From Lysinibacillus piscis (GTDB lineage Bacteria; Bacillota; Bacilli; Bacillales_A; Planococcaceae): a DNA stretch of 64,000 nucleotides. This document shows positions 16,946-26,697 of the stretch, in pieces; the stretch's first letter is position 1, and the number at the start of each line of letters is the position of its first letter. A program made the translations under genes and the position numbers. The notes below the pieces were generated by a model. That model saw nothing but the letters and a program-made list of their open reading frames with translations. It ran no database searches and was not told the DNA's origin. The stretch is taken from the NCBI RefSeq assembly GCF_026012395.1, contig NZ_BRZA01000002.1, positions 558,001 through 622,000 on the forward strand, given 5' to 3'.

Positions 16946-18401
16946 CGAAAATCAATCACTCATTTTTGAAATTACGAAAGAAGGACGTGTAGGCTACAAC
17001 TTAGAAGCGCTGGATGTGCCAGCAGTTGATTTAGCAGACATTCTTCCTGCAAACTTAATTCGTGAAGAGGCGGCTGCCTTACCAGAAGTATCTGAGCTTG
17101 ATATTATGCGTCATTATACAGCACTTTCTCGCCGTAACCACGGTGTTGACTCTGGTTTCTACCCACTTGGCTCTTGTACAATGAAGTACAATCCAAAAAT
17201 TAATGAAACTGTTGCACGTATTGCAGGCTTCTCACATGTACATCCATTACAAGATGAAGCAACAGTACAAGGCGCAATGGAGCTTCTATATGATTTACAA
17301 ACCTCATTAGTGGAAATTACAGGAATGGACGAAGTAACATTACAACCAGCAGCAGGTGCACATGGTGAATGGACAGCATTAATGATGATTCGTGCTTTCC
17401 ATGAGGCAAATGGAGAAGGGCATCGTAACAAAGTTATCGTGCCAGACTCTGCACACGGTACAAACCCAGCTTCTGCAACAGTAGCAGGCTTTGAAACGAT
17501 TACAGTAAAATCAGACGAAAATGGTTTAGTTGATATTGAAGATTTACGTCAAGTAGTGGGTCCTGATACAGCAGCATTAATGCTAACAAACCCAAATACA
17601 CTTGGTTTATTTGAAGAAAACATTATCGAAATGGCAGAGCTTATTCACGCTGTTGGCGGTAAAGTTTACTATGATGGTGCGAACTTAAATGCGGTTATGA
17701 GTAAGGCACGTCCTGGCGATATGGGCTTTGACTGTGTACATTTAAACTTGCATAAAACATTTACAGGTCCACATGGTGGTGGTGGTCCAGGTTCAGGTCC
17801 AGTAGGGGTAAAAGCAGATTTAATCCCATTCTTACCAAAACCAGTATTAGTGAAGACAGAAGAAGGCACATATCATTTTGATTATGATCGTCCACAATCA
17901 ATTGGTCGTGTGAAACCGTACTATGGTAACTTTGGTATTAACGTACGTGCCTATACGTATATTCGTACAATGGGTCCAGATGGTCTAAAAGCAGTAACAG
18001 AATATGCGGTTCTAAACGCAAACTATATGATGCGTCGCTTAGAGCCATTCTTTGACCTACCATACAACCGTCATTGTAAGCATGAGTTTGTTCTATCTGG
18101 TCGTCGTCAAAAGAAATTGGGTGTGCGTACATTAGATATTGCTAAACGTCTGCTTGACTTTGGCTACCATCCACCAACAACATACTTCCCATTAAATGTG
18201 GAAGAGGCGTTGATGATTGAGCCAACAGAAACAGAATCAAAAGAAACATTGGATGCTTTCTGCGATATTATGATTCAAATTGCGAAAGAAGCAGAGGAAA
18301 ATCCATCGATCGTACAAGAAGCACCACATACAACCGTTGTTTCTCGCTTAGATGAAACACGTGCTGCTCGTACACCAGTACTGCGTTACCAACAAGCGTA
18401 A
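16938..18401 (+). CDS. gcvPB: Glycine dehydrogenase (decarboxylating) subunit 2
   Basis: A 487-residue catalytic subunit of glycine decarboxylase. The ATG at 16938, inside the end of gcvPA, is chosen for its GGAAATGGGGG ribosome site; an upstream in-frame start at 16917 is less likely. The PLP lysine is in [18 protein letters not shown] (around residue 275). Also [14 protein letters not shown] near residue 75. It decarboxylates glycine and passes the aminomethyl group to lipoylated GcvH, whose gene is not in this window. Confidence 0.97.
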   Translation: MHNENQSLIFEITKEGRVGYNLEALDVPAVDLADILPANLIREEAAALPEVSELDIMRHYTALSRRNHGVDSGFYPLGSCTMKYNPKINETVARIAGFSHVHPLQDEATVQGAMELLYDLQTSLVEITGMDEVTLQPAAGAHGEWTALMMIRAFHEANGEGHRNKVIVPDSAHGTNPASATVAGFETITVKSDENGLVDIEDLRQVVGPDTAALMLTNPNTLGLFEENIIEMAELIHAVGGKVYYDGANLNAVMSKARPGDMGFDCVHLNLHKTFTGPHGGGGPGSGPVGVKADLIPFLPKPVLVKTEEGTYHFDYDRPQSIGRVKPYYGNFGINVRAYTYIRTMGPDGLKAVTEYAVLNANYMMRRLEPFFDLPYNRHCKHEFVLSGRRQKKLGVRTLDIAKRLLDFGYHPPTTYFPLNVEEALMIEPTETESKETLDAFCDIMIQIAKEAEENPSIVQEAPHTTVVSRLDETRAARTPVLRYQQA

Positions 18402-18407
18402 AATGAC

Positions 18408-18450
18408 AAGCTATTTCATGAGTATGTTCATACTTATGGAATAGCTTTTT
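18408..18450 (+). terminator. Terminator of the gcv operon
   Basis: AAGCTATT pairs with AATAGCTT over an extended hairpin, followed by a T run. Confidence 0.75.
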
Positions 18451-18533
18451 CTATGTATATAAACAAAATAACGGAATTACTGACAAAATATCTTTTCATC
18501 TGACAAAATTTTTAAAATTAATAGAAAATAATG

Positions 18534-18630
18534 TTGATTAATTAGTAGAAGGTAGTATAATGAAGTTGCGATTACATTTATGGTTATTAATACCTTGTTA
18601 AACAATGGTTAATTAAATGATGAGTATAAT
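18534..18630 (+). promoter_or_regulatory. comX promoter region with duplicated TATAAT motif
   Basis: TTGATT (18534-18539) and TATAAT (18556-18561) are 16 bp apart. A second TATAAT lies at 18625-18630 in the same sequence context: both copies read AGTATAATG, then AGTTGC. The repeat suggests two start sites or a regulator site next to the -10 box. No clear ComA box was found. Confidence 0.5.
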
Positions 18631-18666
18631 GTAGTTGCAGAAAAATAATAGAAATGAGGAGATTTT

Positions 18667-18828
18667 ATGATTAATGTAATTCAATTTTTAGAAAAAAACC
18701 CATCAGTAGTTACAGCACTAAAAGAAAATAAGGCTTCTCTTCTTGGTGTAACAGAGCAGGAACAACAAGCGATTGTGGAAACGTTTGAGGGAGAGTTAAA
18801 TACAAAAGGTAGTATGTATTGGGATTAG
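18667..18828 (+). CDS. comX: ComX-like quorum-sensing pheromone precursor
   Basis: A 53-residue peptide with a GAGGAGA ribosome site. The N-terminal part (MINVIQFLEKNP, then ENKASLLGVTEQEQQ) matches the pattern of ComX precursors, in which KEACLIGF-type sequence is followed by acidic residues. The C-terminus GSMYWD has a tryptophan at the second-last position, the residue that is prenylated in Bacillus ComX. The stop overlaps the following kinase gene. The ComQ isoprenyl transferase needed to mature ComX is not encoded next to it. Confidence 0.8.
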   Translation: MINVIQFLEKNPSVVTALKENKASLLGVTEQEQQAIVETFEGELNTKGSMYWD

Positions 18829-21149
18829 TGTTTATTAAAAGCAAGTGGTTTTGGTTTACTATAAGTTTGTATATATTACTAGGGATATACTCATTAACAA
18901 TCACTTATAGTAAACCAAACATAAATATTGTTTTAGAAGAAATAAATGGGGCATGGATAATCTCGGACTTTTTTTATAAAGATTGGGCTGAAAATAAGCA
19001 AATTAGTATTGGAGACACAGTAATTCAAGTAGATGGAAGGAATGTAGAAGATATTACTAATGTAAAACGTAATCTTTCTATTAGAAGAGCCAATGATTTA
19101 ACTTTACAAAAAGAAAATGGTCGTTTAGTTCATATAAAGGTTAACATAACAGAAATTCCATCACAATTTTATTACATATTTGTTGTACCTTTTTGTTATT
19201 ATTTATTGTCATTAATTATCTCATGTTATTTATATTTTAAACATAAACAAGACCTATTATTAAATTTACTAATATTATTCATATTAACAATTTCATTAGC
19301 ATATGCGAGTATAGGTGCTTCAGGTGTACAAAATAGTATTGGTATTATTGTTAATCGTGGCAGTATGATTTTATGCTTAGTACTACTGATTCATTTTTTA
19401 AAGCAATATTTTGAGTTTTTGAATATTAAATGGGTATTTATTGATAAAATAATATGGTTATACTTAATTCCTGTATTAATTGTATTTTTTGGTGTATATA
19501 GTGTTTTTTATACCAATATATATCAATTACTTTCTCAGTTTACTTTAGCCATATTCTTAGTATTGCTAGTAGTAGTTTTAGGCATTATAATAGCTGGCTA
19601 TTTTATCTATAAATTAACACCATTAAAAGTATTATTAATAAGTGTAGTTACACCATTCTTACCTTTCCTTGTGCTATATGTAGTACCAAAACTTTTATCA
19701 AAGCAACCAATAATATCTGCTGAAGTTTGTTCCTTATTTCTAATGCTTATCCCATACAGCTTTATTTTCACCCAATTAACGGAGCGGATTTTTGATATTC
19801 AGTATTATATTACTCGCTTACGTTATTACGTGAATTTTTCCTTAGTTTATGCGCTTTGGATAGGGCTAGGGATGTATTGGTTTACCGATATATCTTTCTC
19901 GAAAATATCTAAACTCCTAGTATTTGCTTGTATCTCACTGGTTATGCTCTTTTTTATTAAAGAAAAAATCGATTATCGTAAACGGAAAATTCTGTTTTCT
20001 ACCAAAGGTGACTATATTCATCGTTTATATACAACGATTGATAGTATTGGCAGAGTAATTAAAATTAATGACTTATTAGAACGATTCGCCAAAGAAGTTG
20101 CCTTACATTTGGAAATCGATCATACATATGTTGTGACTTATAATCTTGAGACACATCAAATTCATTCCACAAGCCAGTCGAAACGTTTTACACAGGAGCA
20201 AATCGATGAAATTTTGTTGGAGAAATTACATGTTGGTACAATTAAAAAGACGGAGCATTTCTATGTTGCCTTTATCCATCAAGATATTCAATTCAAAAGG
20301 ATATTGGTGATTGACCATCATCAATCCATCACATTAAAAGATGAGGAATTGTTGTGGCTGGAATTGCTTATTTTATATGTCAACAATTTTATCGAAAATA
20401 CAAAGCAAGTGGAAGAATTGCTGAATCAATTAAAAAATGTGCATGAAGTAGACCGCAATCAATTGCCATGGCTGAATAAACTACTGTGGATTCGTTTTGA
20501 GGAAGAAAAATATCAACTGGCACAAGAATTACATGATACGAATTTACAGGAACAGCTTCATATTGCAAGAGAGATGGATGTGCTTGTTCACACAAGAGAT
20601 GTTCAGTCGATTCAATCTAAGCTGTCTGAAATTCACGAACATATGCTGACATCATTAAGTGATTTAAGAAGCTATTGTGAAAATTTAAAGCCACCTTTAC
20701 TCGATACATTGGGCCTGAGTGCTGCACTGGATAAGCTATTGCAAAAGATGCAGCGTCGTGTGCCATTTGTATTAAGATACACAGTCGATCGTTTATATTT
20801 AGAGGATGAGCGTTTGAACCTTATGATTTTTCGCCTATTTCAAGAGCTATTAAATAATGCCCTGAAGCATTCACAGGCAAAAACAGTGGACATTCATTTA
20901 TTAGAAACAAAGGAAGGCTTTGAAATTATTTATGCAGATGATGGCGTAGGGTGCAATATAGATGAAATTGTATTAAGGGAGTCTATGGGAATTCGTGGGA
21001 TGCAGGAGCGCGTGCAAGCCTTTAACGGTCAATTCATTATCCAATCAACTGTAGGTAAAGGGATGTCGATTCGTATTACAGTTAATGAAAGAGAGTATAC
21101 ACAGACAAATCCGGATGAAGCCATTGCAAATCCATTTATGCCGAGTTAA
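18819..21149 (+). CDS. comP: ComP-like membrane sensor histidine kinase
   Basis: A 776-residue kinase (TTG 18819, or GTG 18828 overlapping the comX stop). An N-terminal TM helix is followed by a PDZ-like extracytoplasmic segment (about 45-105). Seven to nine hydrophobic helices (about 110-385) and a cytoplasmic region follow. The HisKA_3 motif AQELHDTNLQEQ (His near residue 570) and HATPase motifs NNALKHS and ADDGVGCN are intact. Fusion of multi-TM sensor and HisKA_3 kinase next to comX is the ComP arrangement. The partner regulator ComA is absent here. Confidence 0.85.
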   Translation: MGLVFIKSKWFWFTISLYILLGIYSLTITYSKPNINIVLEEINGAWIISDFFYKDWAENKQISIGDTVIQVDGRNVEDITNVKRNLSIRRANDLTLQKENGRLVHIKVNITEIPSQFYYIFVVPFCYYLLSLIISCYLYFKHKQDLLLNLLILFILTISLAYASIGASGVQNSIGIIVNRGSMILCLVLLIHFLKQYFEFLNIKWVFIDKIIWLYLIPVLIVFFGVYSVFYTNIYQLLSQFTLAIFLVLLVVVLGIIIAGYFIYKLTPLKVLLISVVTPFLPFLVLYVVPKLLSKQPIISAEVCSLFLMLIPYSFIFTQLTERIFDIQYYITRLRYYVNFSLVYALWIGLGMYWFTDISFSKISKLLVFACISLVMLFFIKEKIDYRKRKILFSTKGDYIHRLYTTIDSIGRVIKINDLLERFAKEVALHLEIDHTYVVTYNLETHQIHSTSQSKRFTQEQIDEILLEKLHVGTIKKTEHFYVAFIHQDIQFKRILVIDHHQSITLKDEELLWLELLILYVNNFIENTKQVEELLNQLKNVHEVDRNQLPWLNKLLWIRFEEEKYQLAQELHDTNLQEQLHIAREMDVLVHTRDVQSIQSKLSEIHEHMLTSLSDLRSYCENLKPPLLDTLGLSAALDKLLQKMQRRVPFVLRYTVDRLYLEDERLNLMIFRLFQELLNNALKHSQAKTVDIHLLETKEGFEIIYADDGVGCNIDEIVLRESMGIRGMQERVQAFNGQFIIQSTVGKGMSIRITVNEREYTQTNPDEAIANPFMPS

Positions 21150-21151
21150 AG

Positions 21152-21182
21152 AAACCTCTTAATTATTTTAGGAGGTTTTTTT
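21152..21182 (+). terminator. Terminator after comP
   Basis: AAACCTCTTAA pairs with TTTAGGAGGTTT and is followed by T residues. Confidence 0.75.
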
Positions 21183-21236
21183 GTGGTATTGTATAGTGTG
21201 ACAGCTACTATTGGCAATGGAAAGGACGATGTTTGA

Positions 21237-22199
21237 ATGGAAAAAAAGGACATGCAGGAGCAAGTGGTGATAAATGGTGTTGAGCAATTCAGAGGCTTTG
21301 CCAAAGAGGGGCGCTGTGCTAGCTATATTCCCATGCTAGCTGAACGAAATCCTGATCACTTGGCTGTGTCTGTTATTGGACCAGATGGCTACGAAGTTCG
21401 TGCTGGCGATAGTGAGGAATTATTCACACTTCAAAGTGTATCCAAAGTACTGACTTTTATTTTAGCATGTATGGATAAAGGCTTACCATATGTTTTAGAA
21501 AGAGTAGATGTAGAGCCAACAGGTGATACATTTAATTCGATTATTCGCTTGGAGAGCCATCAGCCAGGCAAACCTTTTAATCCGATGATTAATGCAGGTG
21601 CGATTACGGTATCCTCCATGCTGACAGGGCATTCGCCATCTGAAAAGCTAACAAAGCTACTCCACTTCCTACAGCAAATTACAGGAAGGGCACTTACGAT
21701 TAATGAAGCTGTTTTTCAATCAGAATGGCAAACGGCTAACCGCAATCGTGCCCTCGCTTATTATTTAATGGATTCAGGCTTTTTAGATTGTCCTGTAGAA
21801 GAGGCTCTTGAAGTTTATTTGAAGCAGTGTGCCATTGAAGTAACGGTTACGGATTTGGCTAAGATTGGCTTAGTCATTGCGCATGATGGCTATCACCCAC
21901 TTTTAAAAACACAACTCTTTTCAAAAGAGGTTGCCAAGATGGCGAAAGCATTGATGGTGACTTGTGGGATGTATAATGCTTCGGGCAAATTCGCAGCGTT
22001 TATAGGTTTGCCTGCGAAAAGTGGTGTTTCAGGTGCGATTTTGGCAGCTGTACCAAGTCATGCAAGCTTACATTCACCATTTCCTACAGGCTGTGGCATC
22101 GGCATTTATGGACCTGCGATTGACGAGATTGGCAATAGCGTGGCAGGTGTTCAGTTGCTAAAGTATCTTGCGACTAAATGGCAAATGACTATTTTTTAA
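21237..22199 (+). CDS. glsA: Glutaminase (beta-lactamase-fold, GlsA family)
   Basis: A 320-residue enzyme that hydrolyses glutamine to glutamate and ammonia. The SxxK nucleophile is in LQSVSKV (near residue 66). NAGAITVSS, the tyrosine region around ACGMYNASG (here TCGMYNASG) and the late SGVSGAILA are in the family order. Length is normal. It lies where comA would be expected after comP, but is unrelated to it. A terminator follows. Confidence 0.93.
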   Translation: MEKKDMQEQVVINGVEQFRGFAKEGRCASYIPMLAERNPDHLAVSVIGPDGYEVRAGDSEELFTLQSVSKVLTFILACMDKGLPYVLERVDVEPTGDTFNSIIRLESHQPGKPFNPMINAGAITVSSMLTGHSPSEKLTKLLHFLQQITGRALTINEAVFQSEWQTANRNRALAYYLMDSGFLDCPVEEALEVYLKQCAIEVTVTDLAKIGLVIAHDGYHPLLKTQLFSKEVAKMAKALMVTCGMYNASGKFAAFIGLPAKSGVSGAILAAVPSHASLHSPFPTGCGIGIYGPAIDEIGNSVAGVQLLKYLATKWQMTIF

Positions 22200-22209
22200 T
22201 GCATAAAAG

Positions 22210-22242
22210 GAGCCATCTCGGTCAAAGGAGATGGCTCTTTTT
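22210..22242. terminator. Bidirectional terminator between glsA and rhodanese
   Basis: GAGCCATCTC pairs perfectly with GAGATGGCTC, with T-rich flank on the glsA side. Confidence 0.85.
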
Positions 22243-22252
22243 GTTGGATAGT

Positions 22253-22642
22253 CTAGTATGTTTTCTTCGATTTAATTTTACCTGTCCAAGTACGGAAGCC
22301 GCCTTGTAGTTGGTAAATTTGATGGTAGCCACGCTTTTTAAGGAATAATGCTGTACGTGCGCTACGACCTGTATTTTGGCAGTATAAATATACTGGTAAA
22401 TCTGGACGAATTTCTTTGTAGCGTTGACGCATTGCAGACGATGGGACGTTACGTGCACCTAGAATATGACCTGCATCAAATTCTTTTTGCTCACGCACAT
22501 CGATTATTTGTGCTTTACGATACCCTTCAATAAATTGTTCCTGTGTTAAATTTGTGACAGCTTTTTTGAGGCGCAGTGCATTAAGCCCTAAATATGCTAA
22601 TAGGACTACAAGCACAACACCGAGTGAAATCCATATGCTCAA
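22253..22642 (-). CDS. yqhL: Membrane-anchored rhodanese-like protein (YqhL type)
   Basis: A 129-residue protein. One N-terminal TM helix (residues 3-25, SLGVVLVVLLAYLGL) anchors a single rhodanese domain. DVREQKEFDAGHI is the conserved entry motif, and the active-site loop is YCQNTGRSA (Cys near residue 88). Probably a sulfur-relay or persulfide-handling protein. It is divergent from lipM, the same neighbourhood as B. subtilis yqhL-yqhM. Confidence 0.88.
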   Translation of the reverse strand: MSIWISLGVVLVVLLAYLGLNALRLKKAVTNLTQEQFIEGYRKAQIIDVREQKEFDAGHILGARNVPSSAMRQRYKEIRPDLPVYLYCQNTGRSARTALFLKKRGYHQIYQLQGGFRTWTGKIKSKKTY

Positions 22643-22767
22643 GATGTTCTTACCCCTTTCTATCTTCTTACTTATTATAAAAGATGCGCTAGCGATAGTC
22701 CAATGAGTTTGATAAAATTAACTAGATTGTGTTACATAGACATGACAGAATTGTAGGAGATGACGAA

Positions 22768-23598
22768 ATGACAACATGGTATTTTTTAAATTCGGGAAAA
22801 TGTAGTCCTTCTTTTAATATGGCATTGGATGAGGCATTGCTTGATTGGCATAGTGAGGGATTAATTCCACCAGTAATTCGCTTTTATGAATGGGAGCCAG
22901 CTACATTGTCGATTGGTTATTTCCAACAAGCAAAAAGAGACATTAATTTTGAAGCACTGAAGGAGCAAGGCTTAGGCTTTGTGCGTCGACCAACAGGTGG
23001 TAGAGCGGTTTTACATGAGCATGAGTTGACATATAGCGTCATCGTATCAGAAAGCTATCCTGATATGCCTGAGTCGGTGACAGAGGCATATCGAGTATTA
23101 AGTGAAGGTATTTTGCAAGGCTTTCATCATTTAGGGATGGATGCTTATTTTAGTGTGCCTGATACAGAAGAAAAAAGAGCGGATTTAAAGCAGCCGAAAA
23201 GTGCGGTTTGTTTTGATGCACCGAGCTGGTATGAGCTTGTTGTAGAGGGTAAAAAAATTGCGGGCAGTGCGCAAACACGTCAAAAGGGTGTTATTTTACA
23301 GCATGGTGCGATTTTGCTTGATTTAGATCAGGAAAAATTATTATCTGTGTTTAATTTCTCCAGTGATGAAGCGAAAGCACGTATGCGCAGAAAATTACCA
23401 GAAAAAGCAGTGGCGATTAATACCTTGGCGAAGGAGCCTGTGACGATTGAGCAATGTGTTGTGGCTTTCCGAGATGGCTTTGCAAAATCGTTGCAAATTG
23501 AGTTAAAACCATTTACACTTTCTGAAGAGCAGTTAGCATATGTGCATGCGCTTGAAGAAAAAAAATATAAACAGGATGAATGGAACTTCAAAAAATAG
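22768..23598 (+). CDS. lipM: Octanoyltransferase LipM
   Basis: A 276-residue lipoate/octanoate transferase. The ATG at 22768 follows GGAGATGACGA; an upstream in-frame start (22729) is unlikely. [19 protein letters not shown] is the family signature (residues about 72-90). [13 protein letters not shown] holds the catalytic Cys (near 150), and [11 protein letters not shown] follows. In Bacillus, LipM moves octanoate from ACP to GcvH, the carrier served by the gcv genes upstream. The length is normal. Confidence 0.93.
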   Translation: MTTWYFLNSGKCSPSFNMALDEALLDWHSEGLIPPVIRFYEWEPATLSIGYFQQAKRDINFEALKEQGLGFVRRPTGGRAVLHEHELTYSVIVSESYPDMPESVTEAYRVLSEGILQGFHHLGMDAYFSVPDTEEKRADLKQPKSAVCFDAPSWYELVVEGKKIAGSAQTRQKGVILQHGAILLDLDQEKLLSVFNFSSDEAKARMRRKLPEKAVAINTLAKEPVTIEQCVVAFRDGFAKSLQIELKPFTLSEEQLAYVHALEEKKYKQDEWNFKK

Positions 23599-23682
23599 AG
23601 AAAAAATATTTTTTAGTAGTATAAACCTTGTTATAGCAAGTGGTTCGTATGTTCGCTAAAATTGCAAGAGTTGAATTGAAAA

Positions 23683-23749
23683 ACTATATATAGTATTTTA
23701 AAATAAAGCAATACACAATATGTAGTGTTAATAACACATGATATTGTGT
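23683..23749. promoter_or_regulatory. Three NrdR-box-like sites upstream of nrdJ
   Basis: ACTATATATAGT (23683-23694), ACACAATATGTAGTGT (23713-23728) and ACACATGATATTGTGT (23734-23749) resemble the NrdR consensus acaCwAtATaTwGtgt. Their centres are 32 and 21 bp apart, whole numbers of helix turns, and the last is 25 bp before nrdJ. NrdR represses ribonucleotide reductase genes in response to dATP/ATP. Confidence 0.75.
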
Positions 23750-23773
23750 ATTTATTATTGTAAGGGAGGCAAA

Positions 23774-24571
23774 ATGATGGTAACGCTAAATCATCAACCC
23801 GAAGTAAACACACAATTTGAGCAATTAAACAAGGATATTGAACAATTTCCACAGGTGCATCCTGTAACACCAGATATGCATATTACGCATAAAGGTGTGT
23901 CAAGACTCGTGATGATTGATCGCTATTCGTTTAAGGATACAGAAAAGAAAACGTTAAAAGTTGGTGATTTTGTTGTTTTAACGGTGAAGGCTGATCCAAG
24001 ATTTCCTGCAAGGGGTTTAGGAACAATTCAAACGTTAGATTGGTCGACAAAAACAGCAGATATTTTAATTGAGGAAGACTATCGTAGTGCTTTAGATAAC
24101 CCACAGGAGCAAGAAAGTGGTATCATCACACGCTCAATTGATGTGTTAGAAAAGCCATTAGAAATTTTTTATGAGCAAATTGCCAAGCGTAATGCGACGG
24201 GGCTTGCCGCAGTAGAAAAAACAGCGGACAAGCGTCAAGAATGGTTTGAGAAATTTTATGAGCAGCTTGTATCGCTGAAATTTATTCCAGCAGGACGTGT
24301 GATTTATGGAGCAGGCTCTGAAACGGATGTGACCTTCTTCAACTGTTACGTGATGCCATTTGTAGCGGATTCACGTGAAGGCATTAGTGATCACCGTAAG
24401 CAAGTAATGGAAATTATGAGCCGTGGTGGTGGTGTTGGGACAAATGGTTCGACACTTCGTCCACGCAACACATTGGCACGTGGCGTCAATGGGAAATCTT
24501 CTGGCTCTGTCTCATGGCTAGATGATATTGCAAAGCTGACTCACCTTGTTGAACAGGGTGGATCACGTCGT
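23774..24571 (+). CDS. nrdJ: Adenosylcobalamin-dependent ribonucleotide reductase, exon 1
   Basis: Codons 1-266 of class II ribonucleotide reductase, which makes deoxyribonucleotides and needs vitamin B12. ATG at 23774 follows AAGGGAGG; an in-frame upstream ATG (23738) lies inside an NrdR-like box. The frame covers the N-terminal domain and the start of the barrel (FIPAGRVIYGAGSETDVTFFN, GGGVGTNGSTLRPR). It ends EQGGSRR before a stop in the intron. Joined to 24922-26697 it gives 857 residues. Confidence 0.9.
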
Positions 24572-24921
24572 TAAGACTCGGCGACGTAATCTCGCGAATT
24601 GCTGGAACACCCTGAGAGCTTTTCTTGCTACAACGTAAGCTGTGAGGCTAGGCGTGAATGCTTGAAAAAAGAAAAGATTGGGCAATCAGCAGCGAAGCAT
24701 CTATGGAAACGTAGATGAACGTTCAACGACTATTGAAACTTTCTAAGCTTCTCAAGTATGAAAGAAGTAAATTATAGGATGCGGTAACGCTCTTATGAGG
24801 TGCGAGACAAAGGACACGATTCTTTGATGATATAGTCTGATCTTATGTGAAAGCATAAGAGTATGGCAGAAATGACCATACCAAAAAAATAATATTCACT
24901 ATTTTTTTGTAACAAAAAATG
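24572..24921 (+). ncRNA. Group I intron (IA-like, no homing endonuclease)
   Basis: A 350-nt insertion splits nrdJ exactly between R and G codons. The 5' exon ends in U (24571) and the intron ends in G (24921), as in group I introns. P1 forms: exon ACGTCGT pairs with the internal guide GCGACGT (24581-24587), with the U.G pair at the splice site. Core elements are AATTGCTGGAACACCC (24598-24613), GGGCAATCAGCAGCGAAGC (24680-24698), GTTCAACGACTA (24721-24732) and GATATAGTC (24829-24837). GACTA pairs with TAGTC in P7. No open frame is inside. Confidence 0.93.
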
Positions 24922-26697
24922 GGAGCACAAATGATTATGCTGGCAGATTGGCACCCTGATATCGTGGAATTTATTATTTCAAAAATGCAAAATCCACGTA
25001 TTCTACGGTACTTAATCGAAAATACAACGGATGCAACAATTATCCGTTTAGCAAAAGAAAAATTAAACTTTAAACCTTTATCATTGCAAGAAGAAGCGAT
25101 GTATCAAGGCATTGTGAACTATAAAAATATTGAAGGCTTCGGTGGCTTTGATACAGCGATTATTCGTGAAGCTGAAAATAAGCTACGTGATGGTGGGACA
25201 TATACTGTCCACAATTCAGAATTTTTAACAGGTGCGAATATTTCGGTTACGTTGACAAAAGAATTTATGACGGCTGTTGAACAGGATGCAGATTTCGAGC
25301 TTCGTTTCCCAGCTGTTGAAGAATATACAAAAGAAGAAATGGCTGTTTACAATCGTGAATGGCATAAAATTGGCGATGTACGTGAATGGGAGAAATTGGG
25401 CTATAAAGTACGCACATACCGCACAATTAAAGCAAAAGAATTATGGAATTTGATTAATATTTGTGCGACGTATTCAGCAGAGCCAGGCATTTTCTTTATC
25501 GATAATGCCAATGATATGACAAATGCGAAAGCCTATGGACAAAGCGTTGTAGCAACAAATCCGTGCGGTGAGCAGCCACTTGCACCGTATTCCGTTTGTA
25601 ACTTAGCTGCTGTGAATTTAGCACAGTTTGCCAATAAAGAAAATCAAACAGTCGATTACGAGGCATTACGTGAAACGGTTCGTGTTGGCGTACGCATGCA
25701 GGATAATGTAATCGATGCAACGCCTTATTTCCTAGAAGAAAACCGTATACAAGCACTTGGCGAGCGACGTGTAGGCTTAGGCGTGATGGGCTTAGCGGAT
25801 TTATTGATTTACTGTGAAAAAGAGTATGGCTCAGAGGCAGGCAACGCATTAGTAGATGAAATCTTTAAAACAATTGCGGAAACAGCGTATGAGGCATCGA
25901 CAGAGCTTGCAAAAGAGCGCGGCAGCTTCCCATTCCTTGTAGGCGCAACAGAGGAAGAAACAGCTCGTTTACGCAAAGCCTTCACAGAAACAGGCTTTAT
26001 GCAGAAAATGCCTGCTCATATTAAAGAGCAAATTTTAGCGACAGGTATTCGTAATTCGCATTTACTAACAGTAGCGCCAACAGGTTCTACAGGTACGATG
26101 GTGGGTGTAGCGACAGGTCTTGAGCCTTACTTCTCCTTCACCTATTACCGTTCTGGTCGTCTTGGTAAGTTTATTGAAGTAAAGGCTGAAATTGTGCAAG
26201 AATATTTAGCAAAACATCCAGAGGTAAATGAACAAGCATTACCTGAATGGTTCGTAACGGCGATGGAGCTAAAACCAGAAGCCCATGCAGATGTACAATG
26301 TATTATTCAAAAATGGATTGATTCATCGATTTCTAAAACGGTGAATGCACCAAAAGGCTATACAGTAGAGCAGGTTGAAAAAGTGTATGAACGCTTGTAC
26401 CGTGGTGGAGCAAAAGGTGGTACGGTTTATGTAGATGGTAGCCGCGATTCACAGGTGCTAACATTGAAGGCAGAAGAAAATGATATGGATCAGCTATCAT
26501 TTGAGGAAGAGCTAGTAGAGGAGCAAACAAAGCGTCCTGTTGTGCTAGTAGATACAATTCAAGCATTAGAATCCACAACGGTAATTGGCTCAGACGTTGG
26601 TAATACATGTCCTGTTTGTCGTAAAGGAACAGTTGAGGAAATGGGCGGCTGTAACACATGTACAAACTGTGGTGCACAGTTGAAGTGTGGCTTGTAA
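24922..26697 (+). CDS. nrdJ: Adenosylcobalamin-dependent ribonucleotide reductase, exon 2
   Basis: Codons 267-857. It starts GAQMIMLADWHPDIVEFI, continuing exon 1 in frame after intron removal. The barrel motif NPCGEQPLAPYSVCNLAAVN contains a catalytic-site Cys, and APTGSTGTMVGVATGLEP is typical of NrdJ. The end has a zinc-ribbon-like CPVC...CTNC region plus a final CGL, used for disulfide reduction. An ATG at 24919 exists, but it straddles the splice site, so translation from there would be accidental. Confidence 0.92.
   Translation, partial: GAQMIMLADWHPDIVEFIISKMQNPRILRYLIENTTDATIIRLAKEKLNFKPLSLQEEAMYQGIVNYKNIEGFGGFDTAIIREAENKLRDGGTYTVHNSEFLTGANISVTLTKEFMTAVEQDADFELRFPAVEEYTKEEMAVYNREWHKIGDVREWEKLGYKVRTYRTIKAKELWNLINICATYSAEPGIFFIDNANDMTNAKAYGQSVVATNPCGEQPLAPYSVCNLAAVNLAQFANKENQTVDYEALRETVRVGVRMQDNVIDATPYFLEENRIQALGERRVGLGVMGLADLLIYCEKEYGSEAGNALVDEIFKTIAETAYEASTELAKERGSFPFLVGATEEETARLRKAFTETGFMQKMPAHIKEQILATGIRNSHLLTVAPTGSTGTMVGVATGLEPYFSFTYYRSGRLGKFIEVKAEIVQEYLAKHPEVNEQALPEWFVTAMELKPEAHADVQCIIQKWIDSSISKTVNAPKGYTVEQVEKVYERLYRGGAKGGTVYVDGSRDSQVLTLKAEENDMDQLSFEEELVEEQTKRPVVLVDTIQALESTTVIGSDVGNTCPVCRKGTVEEMGGCNTCTNCGAQLKCGL

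Noticed and set aside
24572-24921. Intein or homing-endonuclease insertion in nrdJ
   Set aside because: The insertion has a stop codon as its first triplet and no long open frame, while RNA-intron hallmarks are complete.
24572-24921. Group II intron as the nrdJ insertion
   Set aside because: No GUGYG start or domain V hairpin near the 3' end; P1/P7 of group I fit instead.
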